Shown: positions 25,652 through 35,044, counted from the first letter of the stretch. The stretch is 64,000 bases of DNA from Rhodomicrobium sp. R_RK_3 (GCF_002198715.1 NZ_MWLK01000033.1:62001-126000); one strand, 5' to 3'. Translations and numbers: made by a program. Notes: generated by a model not told the origin, from the letters alone.

Positions 25652-26869
25652 TCACAGATCCAGCGCCCCGAGCAGCAGCGCGTTGATGCGGCGGATGTCG
25701 AATTGCGTCTCGGCCAGTTCGCGGCTGGCGCGCGACATGGCCGGGATCAGGTCCGGACGCTGCAGCAGCCGCGCCATCGCACCGGCAAGCGCCTGCGCAT
25801 CGCCCGGCGGCACGATCAGGCCGTTGACGCCCTCGCGCCCCTCGCGCACCACGACGCGGCAGCCGCGCGAGGTCGAGGTGATAACCGGACGGCCCATGGC
25901 GATGGCCTCCATCAGCGCCTGCGGGATGGTGTCGCCGCGCCCGGGCAAGACGAAGACATGGGTGCGGGCCATATAGGGGCGCGGATCGGCCTGCGGACCC
26001 AGATATTGCACCACATCCCGGTAGCGCTTCAGCTCCGACAGCGGGAAGGCGTGGCTGCCGCGGATTTCCGGGCCGGCGACGAGGCATTTATAGCGGCCGG
26101 GCTTGGCCTTCAGACGGCGCGCGGCCTCGCAGAACTCGGCGATGCCGAGCCGCCGGTCGAGCGGTCCGGCGAACAGGAACATCACGCCGCGATCGATCGG
26201 CGGCAGCGGCGCGGGCGGGAAGTAGCGCAGGTCCAGGCCGCTGCCATTCATCGGGAATTGCCGCATCTTCGCGGGCAAAAGCCGGTAGGATTGCAGCAGC
26301 TTGTGGTTTTCCTCATTGAAGAAGATCGCCGTATCGCTCAGCTTGAAGGCGAAGCGGAACAGATTCTTCTGCAATTGCCGCCGCGCCCGCGAGATCTGCT
26401 CCGGCGCTTCCTCGAACCCCCGGCCGAGTTCGCCGATGATCGCAACGCTGCGCGGCACCCCCGCCAATTTCGCGGCGAGGCCAGCGATCATGGCGCCCTT
26501 GGGCGAGTAGCCGGCGACGACGTCGGGGCGGAAATGCTTGAAGGCGCGGGTCAGCGCGATAATCGCGCGCTGGTCCGCCATGGGCGAAAAACCCTGGCTG
26601 AAGGAGGGGAGATCGTAGACCGGCGCGCGCAGCCGGGCGAGGGCCTGCAAGGCGGCTTCGTCCACGGCCGGCGCGAAGCAGACGACGTCGGTGCCGCTAT
26701 TGGAGATCTCGTAGATCATCGAGCCGGTCGCCACCGCCAGCATGGCCGGTGACGGCGCCACCAGGGCGATGGTGCTGCGCGGAAGCCGCGCCACCTCCCG
26801 GCTTTGCCCTCCCGGGCGCGCGTTTTCAGACTGGTAGCGGGTCAGCTGCCGGTTCGGCTCGCCGCGCAT
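25652..26869 (-). CDS. Group 4-like glycosyltransferase
   Basis: A ~405-residue GT-B enzyme from MRGEPNRQLTRYQ, chosen for its strong upstream GGGGGAG. The donor domain shows FLFAGPLDRRLGIAEFCEAARRLK, VFVLPGRGDTIPQALMEAIAMGRPVITSTSRGCRVVV and GVNGLIVPPGDAQALAGAM. The central EX7E-type motif is changed (first Glu replaced around GRGDTIPQALMEA), as in several polysaccharide enzymes of the PglA/GumH type. The acceptor domain holds SYSPKGAMIAG-like and GELGRGFEE segments. It is a cytoplasmic enzyme of surface polysaccharide synthesis, specificity unknown. It stands alone; the next gene on this strand is the dapE operon. Confidence 0.85.
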   Translation of the reverse strand: MRGEPNRQLTRYQSENARPGGQSREVARLPRSTIALVAPSPAMLAVATGSMIYEISNSGTDVVCFAPAVDEAALQALARLRAPVYDLPSFSQGFSPMADQRAIIALTRAFKHFRPDVVAGYSPKGAMIAGLAAKLAGVPRSVAIIGELGRGFEEAPEQISRARRQLQKNLFRFAFKLSDTAIFFNEENHKLLQSYRLLPAKMRQFPMNGSGLDLRYFPPAPLPPIDRGVMFLFAGPLDRRLGIAEFCEAARRLKAKPGRYKCLVAGPEIRGSHAFPLSELKRYRDVVQYLGPQADPRPYMARTHVFVLPGRGDTIPQALMEAIAMGRPVITSTSRGCRVVVREGREGVNGLIVPPGDAQALAGAMARLLQRPDLIPAMSRASRELAETQFDIRRINALLLGALDL

Positions 26870-27243
26870 ATGCAAAACTCCCCCGAACCGGCCGCGCGTG
26901 GCGGCCTGCCCCATGCGACGCCTCGATCTCCCGCCTGTTCCCCAACAGGCATTTGGAAGAATCCGCTATCGCTTGCCCGCACGTACCATAAGCGAAATCT
27001 GTAAGAATTTGGAACTGCTTTCCCGCTCGCCGCTATCGCTGCGGGCTTGGTGTGGCCGCTTATTTCCGCCGCGAAAAAGCCAGATTTCGGTCACGGCTTC
27101 ACTCATGCCGTGAATCGGTCCCGAATAGGTAAACAAAGCTATTGCATGCGTGTGATCTTGCGTTTAAACAACTTATGGTTGCATTTTCGGATGCGCCAAA
27201 GTTGGCCGCCGTAAGGCAGGCTAGCGGGGTAACTTATAAGTGG

Positions 27244-27319
27244 AGAGGTGCCGGTAACGGCGCCTCTTCATCCGCGAAACCGGATGAAAAAATGCCCCGG
27301 CGCGGGGTTTGCCGGGGCA
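27244..27319 (+). ncRNA. Three consecutive hairpins, possible RNA element
   Basis: Three stems follow without gap: AGAGGTGCCG/CGGCGCCTCT with a GTAA loop (27244-27267), CATCCG/CGGATG (27269-27286), and TGCCCCGG/CCGGGGCA (27293-27319). They lie in a 731-base intergenic stretch (26870-27600) with no convincing gene. No U-run follows the last stem, so it is not a standard terminator. Strand is uncertain since the stems are symmetrical. Confidence 0.4.
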
Positions 27320-27385
27320 CTCCAAAGAGGGCGTTCACGAGAAACCCGCGAACACGTGTACAATTGTTCAGCCTCATGGCGGATT

Positions 27386-27401
27386 TGTGACATAGCTCAC
27401 C
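27386..27401. promoter_or_regulatory. CRP/FNR-like palindrome TGTGA-N6-TCAC
   Basis: TGTGACATAGCTCACC matches the CRP half-sites at nine of ten key positions. It lies 60-70 bases from the three-hairpin element and 200 bases from the 3' end of lutC, with no gene start near on either strand, so its target would be an unannotated transcript. Confidence 0.35.
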
Positions 27402-27600
27402 TGTCCCGAAAAAGATTCGGGCATGGCCGCAAGTTTTCTACAGGGTTATCAACAGGCTATTGATCGCAATTGCGGCCTTTTAGGTCGACCACAGACCAAT
27501 TCTGGTGTGGTGTGAATTTTCGACCCACTATTTGTTGTAAATCCGCAAGAATTCGTAGCTTGCCATGCGATCTTGACAAGAATTGATACAAACCGGGGGA

Positions 27601-28296
27601 TTAATTTTTTCGGCGGGTCGGCTGGCCGTTCAGCACCACGAACACCGCCAGCCGCCTCGGCCCATGCGCGCCGCGCACCAGCGTGTGTTCGATATCGGCC
27701 GTCGCCGAGGGGCCGCTGACGAAATTCACCGTGCGCGGCATCGCGCCACGACCATAGGTCGTGCGCAGTGCGTCCCAGGCCTCCTCATAGGAGCCGTGCA
27801 GGTTTTCGGCCAGCAGCACGACGAAATGAGTGTCGGGCAGGAAGTTCAGCGTCGAGGGATTGTCGGCGCCGGAGGTTAGGATCAGCGTGCCGGTCTCCGA
27901 CGCGGCCAGACTTGCCCGGCTGAGCGAGATCGCATCCGTGCCGATCGCCGGCCCGGTCTCGCGCTCGATCATCGTGCCTTCCCAATCGAGGCCCGCAATC
28001 ACCGGATCGTCGCCATGGCGCAGGCGGGCCGGCAAGTTGAAGGCGGCGAGCTGTTCGGCGATCGCCTGCGGCAATGCCTTCAGGTTCTCCACGGTGCGCA
28101 CGACGGCCGTCTGCGCTTCGAGCATCCGCGCGAATTGCGCGATCAGCTCCGGCTTGGTCTGCCGCGCCCGCGCCGGGATCAGCCCATGCGGACTGCGCTC
28201 CAGCCGCGCCCGCACCTGACCGCGCCGCCCCGGTTCGTCGCCGCGCGCGCCGAGCCCCGCCCGAATCGCGCCGATCACCTTGTCCCGCGCGCTCAT
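27601..28296 (-). CDS. lutC: LutC-type lactate utilization protein (LUD domain)
   Basis: A 231-residue protein from MSARDKVIGAIRAGL, whose ATG overlaps the lutB stop by ATGA. It has the LUD core: VIAGLDWEGTMIE, ISLSRASLAASETGTLIL, then LPDTHFVVLLAENLHGSYEEAWDAL and FVSGPSATADIEHTLVRGAHGPRRLAVFVV at the C-terminus. In Bacillus and many other bacteria LutABC oxidises L-lactate to pyruvate through iron-sulfur proteins. LutC is the small subunit with no cysteine cluster. A longer in-frame reading upstream lies inside lutB and is rejected. Confidence 0.9.
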   Translation of the reverse strand: MSARDKVIGAIRAGLGARGDEPGRRGQVRARLERSPHGLIPARARQTKPELIAQFARMLEAQTAVVRTVENLKALPQAIAEQLAAFNLPARLRHGDDPVIAGLDWEGTMIERETGPAIGTDAISLSRASLAASETGTLILTSGADNPSTLNFLPDTHFVVLLAENLHGSYEEAWDALRTTYGRGAMPRTVNFVSGPSATADIEHTLVRGAHGPRRLAVFVVLNGQPTRRKN

Positions 28297-29747
28297 AGCC
28301 CCAGCTCCTGCATTTCCGCCTCGATCCGGCGCCGTTTCAGCTCGCTCTTCCATTGCGACTGGAAGGTGCGTCCGGGCGGCGCCGGCAGGTCGCGATATTT
28401 CAGCCACGCGCCGGCCAGCGGCAGCCAGCGGAAATTGCCGCGCGCCTTGCCCCATTCGCCCATCACGCCCATCGCCGCATTGGCGAAGAAGCGGTAAAGT
28501 TTCGGCCGCTTGGCCGCATAGGACCAGCCGCGAATCGCCATGCGCTGCAGCCACGGGCTGTCGCCAGCGTCATATTCGCGCTCGCGCCAATGCCGCATCA
28601 TCTTCGGCAGCGGGATCTTCATCGGGCAGACCGCCTCGCAGCGCCCGCAAAAGGTCGAGGCGTTCGGCAGGCTGCCGGCCTCATGCACGCCGATCAGTTG
28701 CGGCGTCAGCACCGCGCCCATCGGGCCGGGATAGACCCAGCCATAGGAATGGCCGCCGACGGCGCTGTAGACCGGGCAATGGTTCATGCAGGAGCCGCAG
28801 CGTATGCAGCGCAGCATGTCCTGGAAATCGGAGCCGATCATTTCGGTGCGGCCATTATCGAGCAGCACCACATGATATTCCTCCGGCCCGTCCGGGTCGC
28901 CGGGGCGGCGCGGGCCGGTCGAGAAGGTGGTGTACATCGAGATTTCCTGCCCCGTCGCCGAGCGGGCGAGCACGCGCAGGATGGCGCTGACGTCTGACAG
29001 CGTCGGCACGACTTTCTCGATGGTGGTCAGGACGATGTGGATACGCGGCAGAAGCTGCGTCAGGTCGCCATTGCCCTCGTTCGTCACGATCACCGAAGTG
29101 CCGGTCTCGGCGATGATGAAATTGGCGCCGGTGATGCCGACATCGGCGGCGAGGAATTTCTCCCGCAGGATGCCGCGCGCCTCGGAGACCAGCTCGGTCG
29201 GCTCCGTCAGCGAGCGGCCCTCGGGCAGATGCTTGTGCACGCGGCGGAAATCGGCCTCGACCTGATCGCGGTTGAGATGCACGGCGGGCGCGATGATATG
29301 GCTCGGCGCTTCGTTGCGGATCTGGATGATATATTCGCCCAGATCGGTTTCGGCGACCTCGTAGCCGGCGCCTTCCAGCGCACCGTTGAGCGATATTTCT
29401 TCCGCCACCATCGACTTGCCCTTGGTGACGAGTTTGGCGCCCGCCTCCTTGCAGATGCCGAGAATGATCTGGCGCGCGTCCTCGGCGGTCGTCGCCCAAT
29501 GCACCTGGCCGCCGGTCTCGATCACCTTCTGCTCATAGGCTTCCAGATAGAGGTCGAGATGCGCGATCGTGTGGTCCTTGATCTGCTTGGCCTGTTCGCA
29601 GAGCGCGTCGAATTCGGGCAGCAAATCGCGGGCCATCGCCCGCTTGGTGGAGAAACCGCCCCGCGCATGGCCGAGCGCGCGCTGCAGATCGGCGTCGATC
29701 AGCGCGGCGGAGGCGTTTTGCTTGAAACTATGCGATGTCGGCTGCAA
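28293..29747 (-). CDS. lutB: LutB-type iron-sulfur lactate utilization protein
   Basis: A 484-residue protein with an N-terminal LUD domain (residues ~60-295; KLVTKGKSMVAEEI, GITGANFIIAETGTSVIV). A ferredoxin-like domain holds two 4Fe-4S motifs, CIRCGSCMNHCP (~312-323) and CGRCEAVCP (~364-372), and a C-terminal helical tail follows. It probably passes electrons from lactate to the membrane quinone pool. It is flanked by lutA (48 bases upstream) and lutC (overlap), giving the standard lutABC order. Confidence 0.93.
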   Translation of the reverse strand: MQPTSHSFKQNASAALIDADLQRALGHARGGFSTKRAMARDLLPEFDALCEQAKQIKDHTIAHLDLYLEAYEQKVIETGGQVHWATTAEDARQIILGICKEAGAKLVTKGKSMVAEEISLNGALEGAGYEVAETDLGEYIIQIRNEAPSHIIAPAVHLNRDQVEADFRRVHKHLPEGRSLTEPTELVSEARGILREKFLAADVGITGANFIIAETGTSVIVTNEGNGDLTQLLPRIHIVLTTIEKVVPTLSDVSAILRVLARSATGQEISMYTTFSTGPRRPGDPDGPEEYHVVLLDNGRTEMIGSDFQDMLRCIRCGSCMNHCPVYSAVGGHSYGWVYPGPMGAVLTPQLIGVHEAGSLPNASTFCGRCEAVCPMKIPLPKMMRHWREREYDAGDSPWLQRMAIRGWSYAAKRPKLYRFFANAAMGVMGEWGKARGNFRWLPLAGAWLKYRDLPAPPGRTFQSQWKSELKRRRIEAEMQELGL

Positions 29748-29794
29748 AGCAGGCCCTCGGTTTTGGTCGCGTTTCCATCATGCGGCGCGTCTTG

Positions 29795-30565
29795 TTAAGC
29801 TTTTGCCGCGATCGGCGGCGCGCCGGTTTCGCCGGCCAGCACTTCGGCGACATGGCGCACCCGGACGGGCGAGCCCTCGCGCGACAGTTTTCCGGCAATA
29901 TTCATCAGGCAGCCGAGGTCGCCGCCGAGCACCGTCTCGGCCTCGGTGGCGCTGAGCGCCGCGGTCTTGGCGCTGACCATGGCGTTGGAGATGTCGGGAA
30001 ACTTGATCGAGAAGGTGCCGCCGAAGCCGCAGCAGACCTCGCGATCCTCCGCCTCGATCAGGGTCAGGCCCTTGACGGTCTCCAAAAGCGCGCGCGGCTG
30101 GCGGGCGACGCCCATCTCGCGCAGATTTGAACAACTGTCGTGATAGGTGACGGTTCCGTCGAATTCGGCATGGACGGCGGAGACGCGCAGCACGCCGGTC
30201 AGGAAGGAGACCAGCTCGAAGCTGCGCGCGGCGAAATCCTTGGCGCGCGGCAGCATTTCGGGGTCGTCCTCGAACAGCATCGGGTAGTGCTTGCGCAGCA
30301 TCCCGGCGCAGGAGCCGGAGGGCGCGACGATATAGTCGAAGCCCTGGAAGGCTTCGATGATCTGGCGGGCGATGGCTTTGGCGTCGGCGCGGTCGCCGGA
30401 ATTATAGGCGGGCTGGCCGCAGCAGACCTGCGCTTCCGGCACCTCGACGACGCAGCCGGCGCCTTCGAGCAGCTTGACCGCCGCGAACCCGACGGACGGC
30501 CGGAAAAGATCGACGAGGCACGTCACGAAGAGGCCCACGCGCAGAGGCCGTGTCTGGGTGCTCAT
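29795..30565 (-). CDS. lutA: LutA-type lactate utilization protein (CCG domains)
   Basis: A 256-residue protein made of two cysteine-rich CCG domains: VCCGQPAYNSG around residues 47-57 and VCCGFGGTFSIKFPD around 177-191. VAPSGSCAGMLR and YHDSCSNLREMG carry the partner cysteines. These domains bind Fe-S clusters in heterodisulfide-reductase-like and GlcF-like proteins. It is the first gene of lutABC. Upstream (30566-30852) lie a MITE-like repeat and the 3' end of the LysR gene, which reads in the same direction and could regulate this operon. Confidence 0.92.
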   Translation of the reverse strand: MSTQTRPLRVGLFVTCLVDLFRPSVGFAAVKLLEGAGCVVEVPEAQVCCGQPAYNSGDRADAKAIARQIIEAFQGFDYIVAPSGSCAGMLRKHYPMLFEDDPEMLPRAKDFAARSFELVSFLTGVLRVSAVHAEFDGTVTYHDSCSNLREMGVARQPRALLETVKGLTLIEAEDREVCCGFGGTFSIKFPDISNAMVSAKTAALSATEAETVLGGDLGCLMNIAGKLSREGSPVRVRHVAEVLAGETGAPPIAAKA

Positions 30566-30725
30566 GAAACGGTCTTAGGTGAATTCACCGGGGCCAGCAA
30601 GGGAGAGTTTTCGCCGCTGGGTTGAGCCGTTGTCGCGGGTGGGTAAGGTTGCATGCGCGGCGGCGCGTGCGGGGGAGAAGCCTCGCGTCCTGGCGCCGCA
30701 GGTGTCGCACGGCCTTGCTCGTTAT

Positions 30726-30832
30726 CGAAAACCCCGCGAAGGCGGGATCCCGTATTCACAAACGCGAATTTGGTTTGCAGCCCAGCCACTTGCGCTGCGG
30801 CGTACTGGATCCCCGCCTTCGCGTGGATTTCG
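30726..30832. repeat. MITE-like dispersed repeat, copy 1
   Basis: About 107 bases bounded by CGAAA-CCCCGCGAAGG on the left and its inverted counterpart CCTTCGCG-TGGATTTCG on the right. The internal segment GCCACTTGCGCTGCGGCGTA is identical to the copy at 49722-49828. No transposase is encoded. Confidence 0.75.
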
Positions 30833-30852
30833 CTGAGAGTGGGAGAGGCCGC

Positions 30853-31818
30853 TTACGGCGCCGCGCGCATGGCAGGCTTGACGTAAACCGGGCTCTGGCG
30901 CCGGGTGAGGTCCAGGCCGCGATCCCAATAGGGGGTCGGGCCATATTGCTGGGCGAGGAAATCGACGAAGAATTTCAGCTTGGCCGGGATGAACTGGCGG
31001 CACGGATAGACCGCGAACACCGCCACGCCTTGCGTCTCGCGGTACTCCGGCAGCACCACATCGAGCCGGCCGGCCTTCAGATCCTCGCTGATCTCCCAGG
31101 TCGAGCGCAGCGCGAGGCCGAGGCCGCTCAAGACCGCCTCGTGCACCACGTCGCTGGAATTGGAGCGCAGATTGCTGTTCACCTTCACCACCGACGGCCC
31201 GTCCGGGCCATCCAAACGCCAGACTTGATGAAAGCCGGTGGTCAGGCAATTATGCTTGGCCAGATCGGCGAGCGTCTTGGGCCGGCCATGCTGGTCGAGA
31301 TAGCCCGGCGTGCCGCAGATCACATGGCGGCTGGGGGCGAGTTTGCGCGCCACCAGGCTGGAATCATCGAGCTCGGCGACGCGGATGGCCAGATCCATGC
31401 CCTCGCCGACAATATCGACAATCTGATCGCTCAATTGCATTTCGATGGTAAGATCGGGATGCTGGCGCATGAAGGTGGCAAGATGCGGCGCGATATGCAT
31501 ACGGGCGAAGGCGGTCGGCGCCGTCACGCGAAGCGTCCCGCTCGCCTTGTCGTTGAGCTGCGAGACGAAAGCCTCGGCTTCCTCGATATCGGCCAGAATG
31601 CCGACCACGCGCTCGTAGAAACCTTCGCCGGTCTCGGTGAGTTTCAACTGCCGGGTGGTGCGCTGGAACAGACGGGCGCCAAGCCGTTCTTCCATATGGC
31701 TGATGCGCTTGCTGACAACCGCTGGAGACAGGCCCATATCCCGTCCGGCAGCGGACATATTGCCGGCAGCGGCGACACGGGCAAAAATCTCCAAATCGGT
31801 AATAGGAGTAACGGGCAC
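30853..31818 (-). CDS. LysR-family transcriptional regulator
   Basis: A 321-residue regulator from GTG (VTPITDLEIFARVAAAGNMSAAGRDMGLSP...). The winged helix-turn-helix occupies residues ~3-62 (SAAGRDMGLSPAVVSKRISHMEERLGARLFQR), with the effector-binding domain after ~90 (GTLRVTAPTAFARMHIAPHLATFM). It resembles the CrgA/DsdC-like subgroup common in Proteobacteria. It is divergent from glcD (188 bases) and upstream of lutABC on its own strand, so either 2-hydroxyacid operon is a plausible target. The intergenic region is AT-richer and suits a LysR operator, but I could not fix a T-N11-A box. Confidence 0.88.
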   Translation of the reverse strand: MPVTPITDLEIFARVAAAGNMSAAGRDMGLSPAVVSKRISHMEERLGARLFQRTTRQLKLTETGEGFYERVVGILADIEEAEAFVSQLNDKASGTLRVTAPTAFARMHIAPHLATFMRQHPDLTIEMQLSDQIVDIVGEGMDLAIRVAELDDSSLVARKLAPSRHVICGTPGYLDQHGRPKTLADLAKHNCLTTGFHQVWRLDGPDGPSVVKVNSNLRSNSSDVVHEAVLSGLGLALRSTWEISEDLKAGRLDVVLPEYRETQGVAVFAVYPCRQFIPAKLKFFVDFLAQQYGPTPYWDRGLDLTRRQSPVYVKPAMRAAP

Positions 31819-32005
31819 GCCGCGCTGTCCTCGCCTAACGTCACTGCTGCTGTGGTGGTGGTGGTAACCCCGCGGATAGTGTTGGATCGTCACATGGCTG
31901 TCAATGACGCAATGGTGTTAAATCTCACAGATTAGCCGCGAATTTCACGTATGCCGCTCACCTGTTACCGAGAGCCATCAACAATGACAAAAAGGGGAGA
32001 CATCC

Positions 32006-33457
32006 ATGGCCGGAATCGCGATTTTGAAGCCGCGCGCCGACATCCTCGGCAAGCGAAGCGCCATCGTCAACGCGCTGAAAAAGCTCGTTCCCGCGCGCTG
32101 CATCGTCGAGGATGAAGCCGGCCGCCGCGCCTTCGAGACGGACGCGCTGACGGCCTACAAGCAGATGCCGCTCGCCGTCGTGCTGCCGACCACCACGGAA
32201 GAGGTCAGCCGGGTCCTGAGCTTCTGCCATCTGGCGGGCGTGCGCGTGGTCGCTCGCGGGGCTGGGACGTCGCTCTGCGGCGGCGCGCTGCCGGCGGAGG
32301 ACGCCATCGTGCTCGGCCTGTCGCGCATGAACCGGGTGCTCGAGGTCAATCTGGAGAGCCGCTATATCCGCGTCGAGACCGGCATCACCAATCTGGGCGT
32401 CTCGCGCTCGGTCGCCCCGACCAATTTCTTCTATGCGCCCGACCCGTCGAGCCAGCTTGCCTGCACCATCGGCGGCAACATCGCCATGAACTCGGGCGGC
32501 GCGCATTGCCTGAAATACGGCGTCACCGTCAATAATGTGCTCGGCCTGAAAATGGTGATGATGAATGGCGACATCGTCGAGCTGGGCGGCACGCATCTCG
32601 ACGCCTCCGGCTACGACCTCCTGCCGCTGGTCATCGGCTCGGAAGGCCAGATGGGCATCGTCACCGAGGCGACCCTGCGCATCCTCCGCAACGCCGAGGG
32701 CGCGCGGCCGATGATGCTCGGCTTTGACTCCAGCGAGGCGGCGGGCGCCTGCGTCTCCGCCATCATCGCGCAGGGCATCGTGCCGGTCGCCATCGAATTC
32801 ATGGACAAGCCGGCGATCAAGGTCTGCGAGGAGTTCGCCCATGCCGGCTATCCGCTCGATGTCGAGGCGCTGCTGATCATCGAGGTCGAGGGCTCCGAGG
32901 CCGAGATCGCCAATCTGCTCGGCCAGATCGACCGCATCGCCTGGGATTTCGCGCCCAAATTCGTCAAGCGCAGTGAGAGCGAGGCGGAATCGGCGGCGAT
33001 CTGGAAGGGGCGCAAGGCCGCCTTCGGCGCCATCGGCCGCATCTCCGACTATTATTGCATGGACGGCGTCATCCCGCTGTCGAAGCTGACCCAGGCGCTG
33101 AGCGGCATCGCCGAGATCTGCGCCAAGCACCGCTTGCAGGTCGCCAACATCTTCCATGCCGGCGACGGCAATCTGCACCCGCTCATCCTCTACAACGCCA
33201 ACGACCCGGACGAAAAAGCCCGCGCCGAACTCGCCGGCGAGGAAATTCTGACGCTCTGCGTTGAACTTGGCGGCTGCCTGACCGGAGAACACGGCGTCGG
33301 CATCGAGAAGCGCGAGCTGATGAGCACCCAGTTCAACGACGTAGACATCGCCCAGCAGATGCGCGTAAAGAGCGTGTTCGATCCGGACTGGCTGCTGAAT
33401 CCCGGCAAGGTCTTCCCCCTGAAGGCGCAAGAGGCGTTTTTGGCCCGTGTACGTTAA
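32006..33457 (+). CDS. glcD: Glycolate oxidase FAD-binding subunit GlcD
   Basis: A 483-residue FAD-linked oxidase. The PCMH FAD domain spans ~55-235 (PLAVVLPTTTEEVSRVLSFCHLAGVRVVARGAGTSLCGGA; TIGGNIAMNSGGAHCLKYG). The C-terminal cap has NIFHAGDGNLHPLI and GEHGVGIEKRELM. GlcD oxidises glycolate (and often D-lactate) to glyoxylate with GlcE and GlcF. RBS AAAAGGGGAG precedes ATG. It overlaps glcE by 11 bases. Glycolate could come from Gph in this window. Confidence 0.93.
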   Translation: MAGIAILKPRADILGKRSAIVNALKKLVPARCIVEDEAGRRAFETDALTAYKQMPLAVVLPTTTEEVSRVLSFCHLAGVRVVARGAGTSLCGGALPAEDAIVLGLSRMNRVLEVNLESRYIRVETGITNLGVSRSVAPTNFFYAPDPSSQLACTIGGNIAMNSGGAHCLKYGVTVNNVLGLKMVMMNGDIVELGGTHLDASGYDLLPLVIGSEGQMGIVTEATLRILRNAEGARPMMLGFDSSEAAGACVSAIIAQGIVPVAIEFMDKPAIKVCEEFAHAGYPLDVEALLIIEVEGSEAEIANLLGQIDRIAWDFAPKFVKRSESEAESAAIWKGRKAAFGAIGRISDYYCMDGVIPLSKLTQALSGIAEICAKHRLQVANIFHAGDGNLHPLILYNANDPDEKARAELAGEEILTLCVELGGCLTGEHGVGIEKRELMSTQFNDVDIAQQMRVKSVFDPDWLLNPGKVFPLKAQEAFLARVR

Positions 33458-34676
33458 CGAGACCTATCTTCCGTCCGGCGAGCAGGAGCTTGCGGCGCTG
33501 ATCGCGCAGGCCGCCGGCGAGAAACTCCCGCTCGAAATCTGCGGCAACCGGACCAAGCGCAATATCGGCCGGCCGCTGCAAACGGCGACGCGCGTCTCCA
33601 CCGGCCAGATGCGCGGCATCACGCTCTACGAGCCGACCGAGCTGGTGCTGTCGGCCAAGGCCGGCACCCCGCTCGCCGAGATCGAGGCGCTGCTGGAGAA
33701 GAACAACCAGGAGCTCGCTTTCGAGCCCTGCCATCTCGACCAGCTCTCCGGCGGCGAGCAGCAGGGCGGGGCGACCATCGGCGGCGTCTTCGCGGTGAAT
33801 GCCTCGGGGCCGCGCCGGGTGCTGCGCGGCAGTGCGCGCGATCATCTGATCGGCGTGCGGGCGGTGAACGGCATGGGCGAGATCGTCAAATCCGGCGGCC
33901 GGGTGATGAAGAACGTCACCGGCTACGACCTGGCGCGCGGCATCGCCGGCTCCTGGGGCACACTCGCCGTGCTGACCGAAGTCACGATGAAGGTCTTGCC
34001 GAAGGCCGAGGACACGCGCTCGCTGCTCTTCCTCAACCTGCCGGACGAGGGCGCGGTCAACGCCATGTGCCGCGCCATGGGCAGCCCCTTCGAGGTCTCC
34101 GGCACGGTGCATCTGCCGGCGTCCTTCGTCGAGCGGCTGTCGATGCCCGACATCGCCAAGCTCGGCCAGCCGGTGACGGCGCTGCGCATCGAGAATTTCG
34201 CCTCCTCGCTCGACTATCGCACCGGGCGGCTGCATGAAGCGCTGCAACCTTTCGGCGCCATTTACGAGCTGGACGATGCCCGCTCGCGCGCCTTCTGGCG
34301 GGACATCCGCAACCTGACCTTTTTGACCGGCAGCGACTGGCCGCTCTGGCGCATCAGCACCGCGCCCGACAAGGGGGCGAAACTCGTCAGCGCGCTGAAG
34401 GCACAGCTCGAATGCACCGCGGCTTACGAATGGTCGGGCGGGCTGATCTGGGTCGAGGTGCCGCCCGCGACGGATTCGGGTGCCGCCGTGCTCCGGCGCA
34501 TCATCGCCGAGTTCGGCGCCGACGCCATGCTGGTGCGGGCGAACGCCACCTCGCGCGCCGCCATCGACGTGTTCCAGCCGCTGCCTGAAGTCAATATGGG
34601 CCTGATCCGCCGCCTGAAGGAAGCCTTCGACCCGCAGCGCATCCTCAGCCCCGGCCGCATGTATGCGGGGATTTAG
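33447..34676 (+). CDS. glcE: Glycolate oxidase subunit GlcE
   Basis: A 409-residue second FAD-binding subunit, starting at GTG inside the glcD 3' end. It has the short PCMH domain (LPLEICGNRTKRNIGRPL, YEPTELVLSAKAGTPLAEIEALL, TIGGVFAVNASGPRRVLRGSARDHLIG, KSGGRVMKNVTGYDLARGIAGSWGTLAV) and a C-terminal DPQRILSPGRM, as in GlcD-like proteins but without the long cap. It forms the glycolate oxidase complex at the inner membrane. A 368-base repeat-bearing gap separates it from glcF, unusual for this operon. Confidence 0.92.
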   Translation: MYVNETYLPSGEQELAALIAQAAGEKLPLEICGNRTKRNIGRPLQTATRVSTGQMRGITLYEPTELVLSAKAGTPLAEIEALLEKNNQELAFEPCHLDQLSGGEQQGGATIGGVFAVNASGPRRVLRGSARDHLIGVRAVNGMGEIVKSGGRVMKNVTGYDLARGIAGSWGTLAVLTEVTMKVLPKAEDTRSLLFLNLPDEGAVNAMCRAMGSPFEVSGTVHLPASFVERLSMPDIAKLGQPVTALRIENFASSLDYRTGRLHEALQPFGAIYELDDARSRAFWRDIRNLTFLTGSDWPLWRISTAPDKGAKLVSALKAQLECTAAYEWSGGLIWVEVPPATDSGAAVLRRIIAEFGADAMLVRANATSRAAIDVFQPLPEVNMGLIRRLKEAFDPQRILSPGRMYAGI

Positions 34677-34739
34677 ACGATGAGCGGGTGGGTGCAGGTT
34701 CGCGGTGAGGGCGGCGCGGCGGCGATCGTCCGGGAGGCA

Positions 34740-34900
34740 TTCCCCCCTCACCCGGGGCTCCGCGCCGACCTCTCCCCATGGGAGAGGTTAAGCGGCGGCG
34801 CTCGGAAGCCGATTGCACGCATCACGCCCGTTCCCCAAGGCACCGCCGGACTCCCTCTCCCATGGGGAGAGGGTTGGGGTGAGGGGGTAATGCCTCTCCG
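34740..34900. repeat. CCCTCTCCC-type repeat cluster between glcE and glcF
   Basis: Two palindromic units (CCTCTCCCCATGGGAGAGG, about 34769-34787, and CCCTCTCCCATGGGGAGAGGG, about 34853-34873) with CCTCACCC and GGGTGAGG flanks. They interrupt the glc operon; transcription must pass through or restart. The gap 34677-35044 holds nothing else. Confidence 0.75.
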
Positions 34901-35044
34901 CGAGGCATCGACCATCCGCGCGACCCGCTTCGCACCAATGCAAGCAGCCACCGCCTCAAAAGATCAGCGCCCCGCATCACCGACATCTCCTCGGGAAGAC
35001 ACAAAACCAGCGCCGGGACAGGCGACGAGGCACTAGGGACCCAC

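Noticed and set aside
27441-27454. GGTTATCAACAGG as a DnaA box or replication origin
   Set aside because: A single TTATCAACA with one mismatch and no cluster, AT-rich unwinding region or origin genes nearby.
27568-27595. TTGACA-containing promoter-like sequence on the plus strand
   Set aside because: It would transcribe only antisense to lutC and I see no good -10 at the right spacing.
31958-33430. A 490-codon minus-strand frame
   Set aside because: It is a shadow of glcD.
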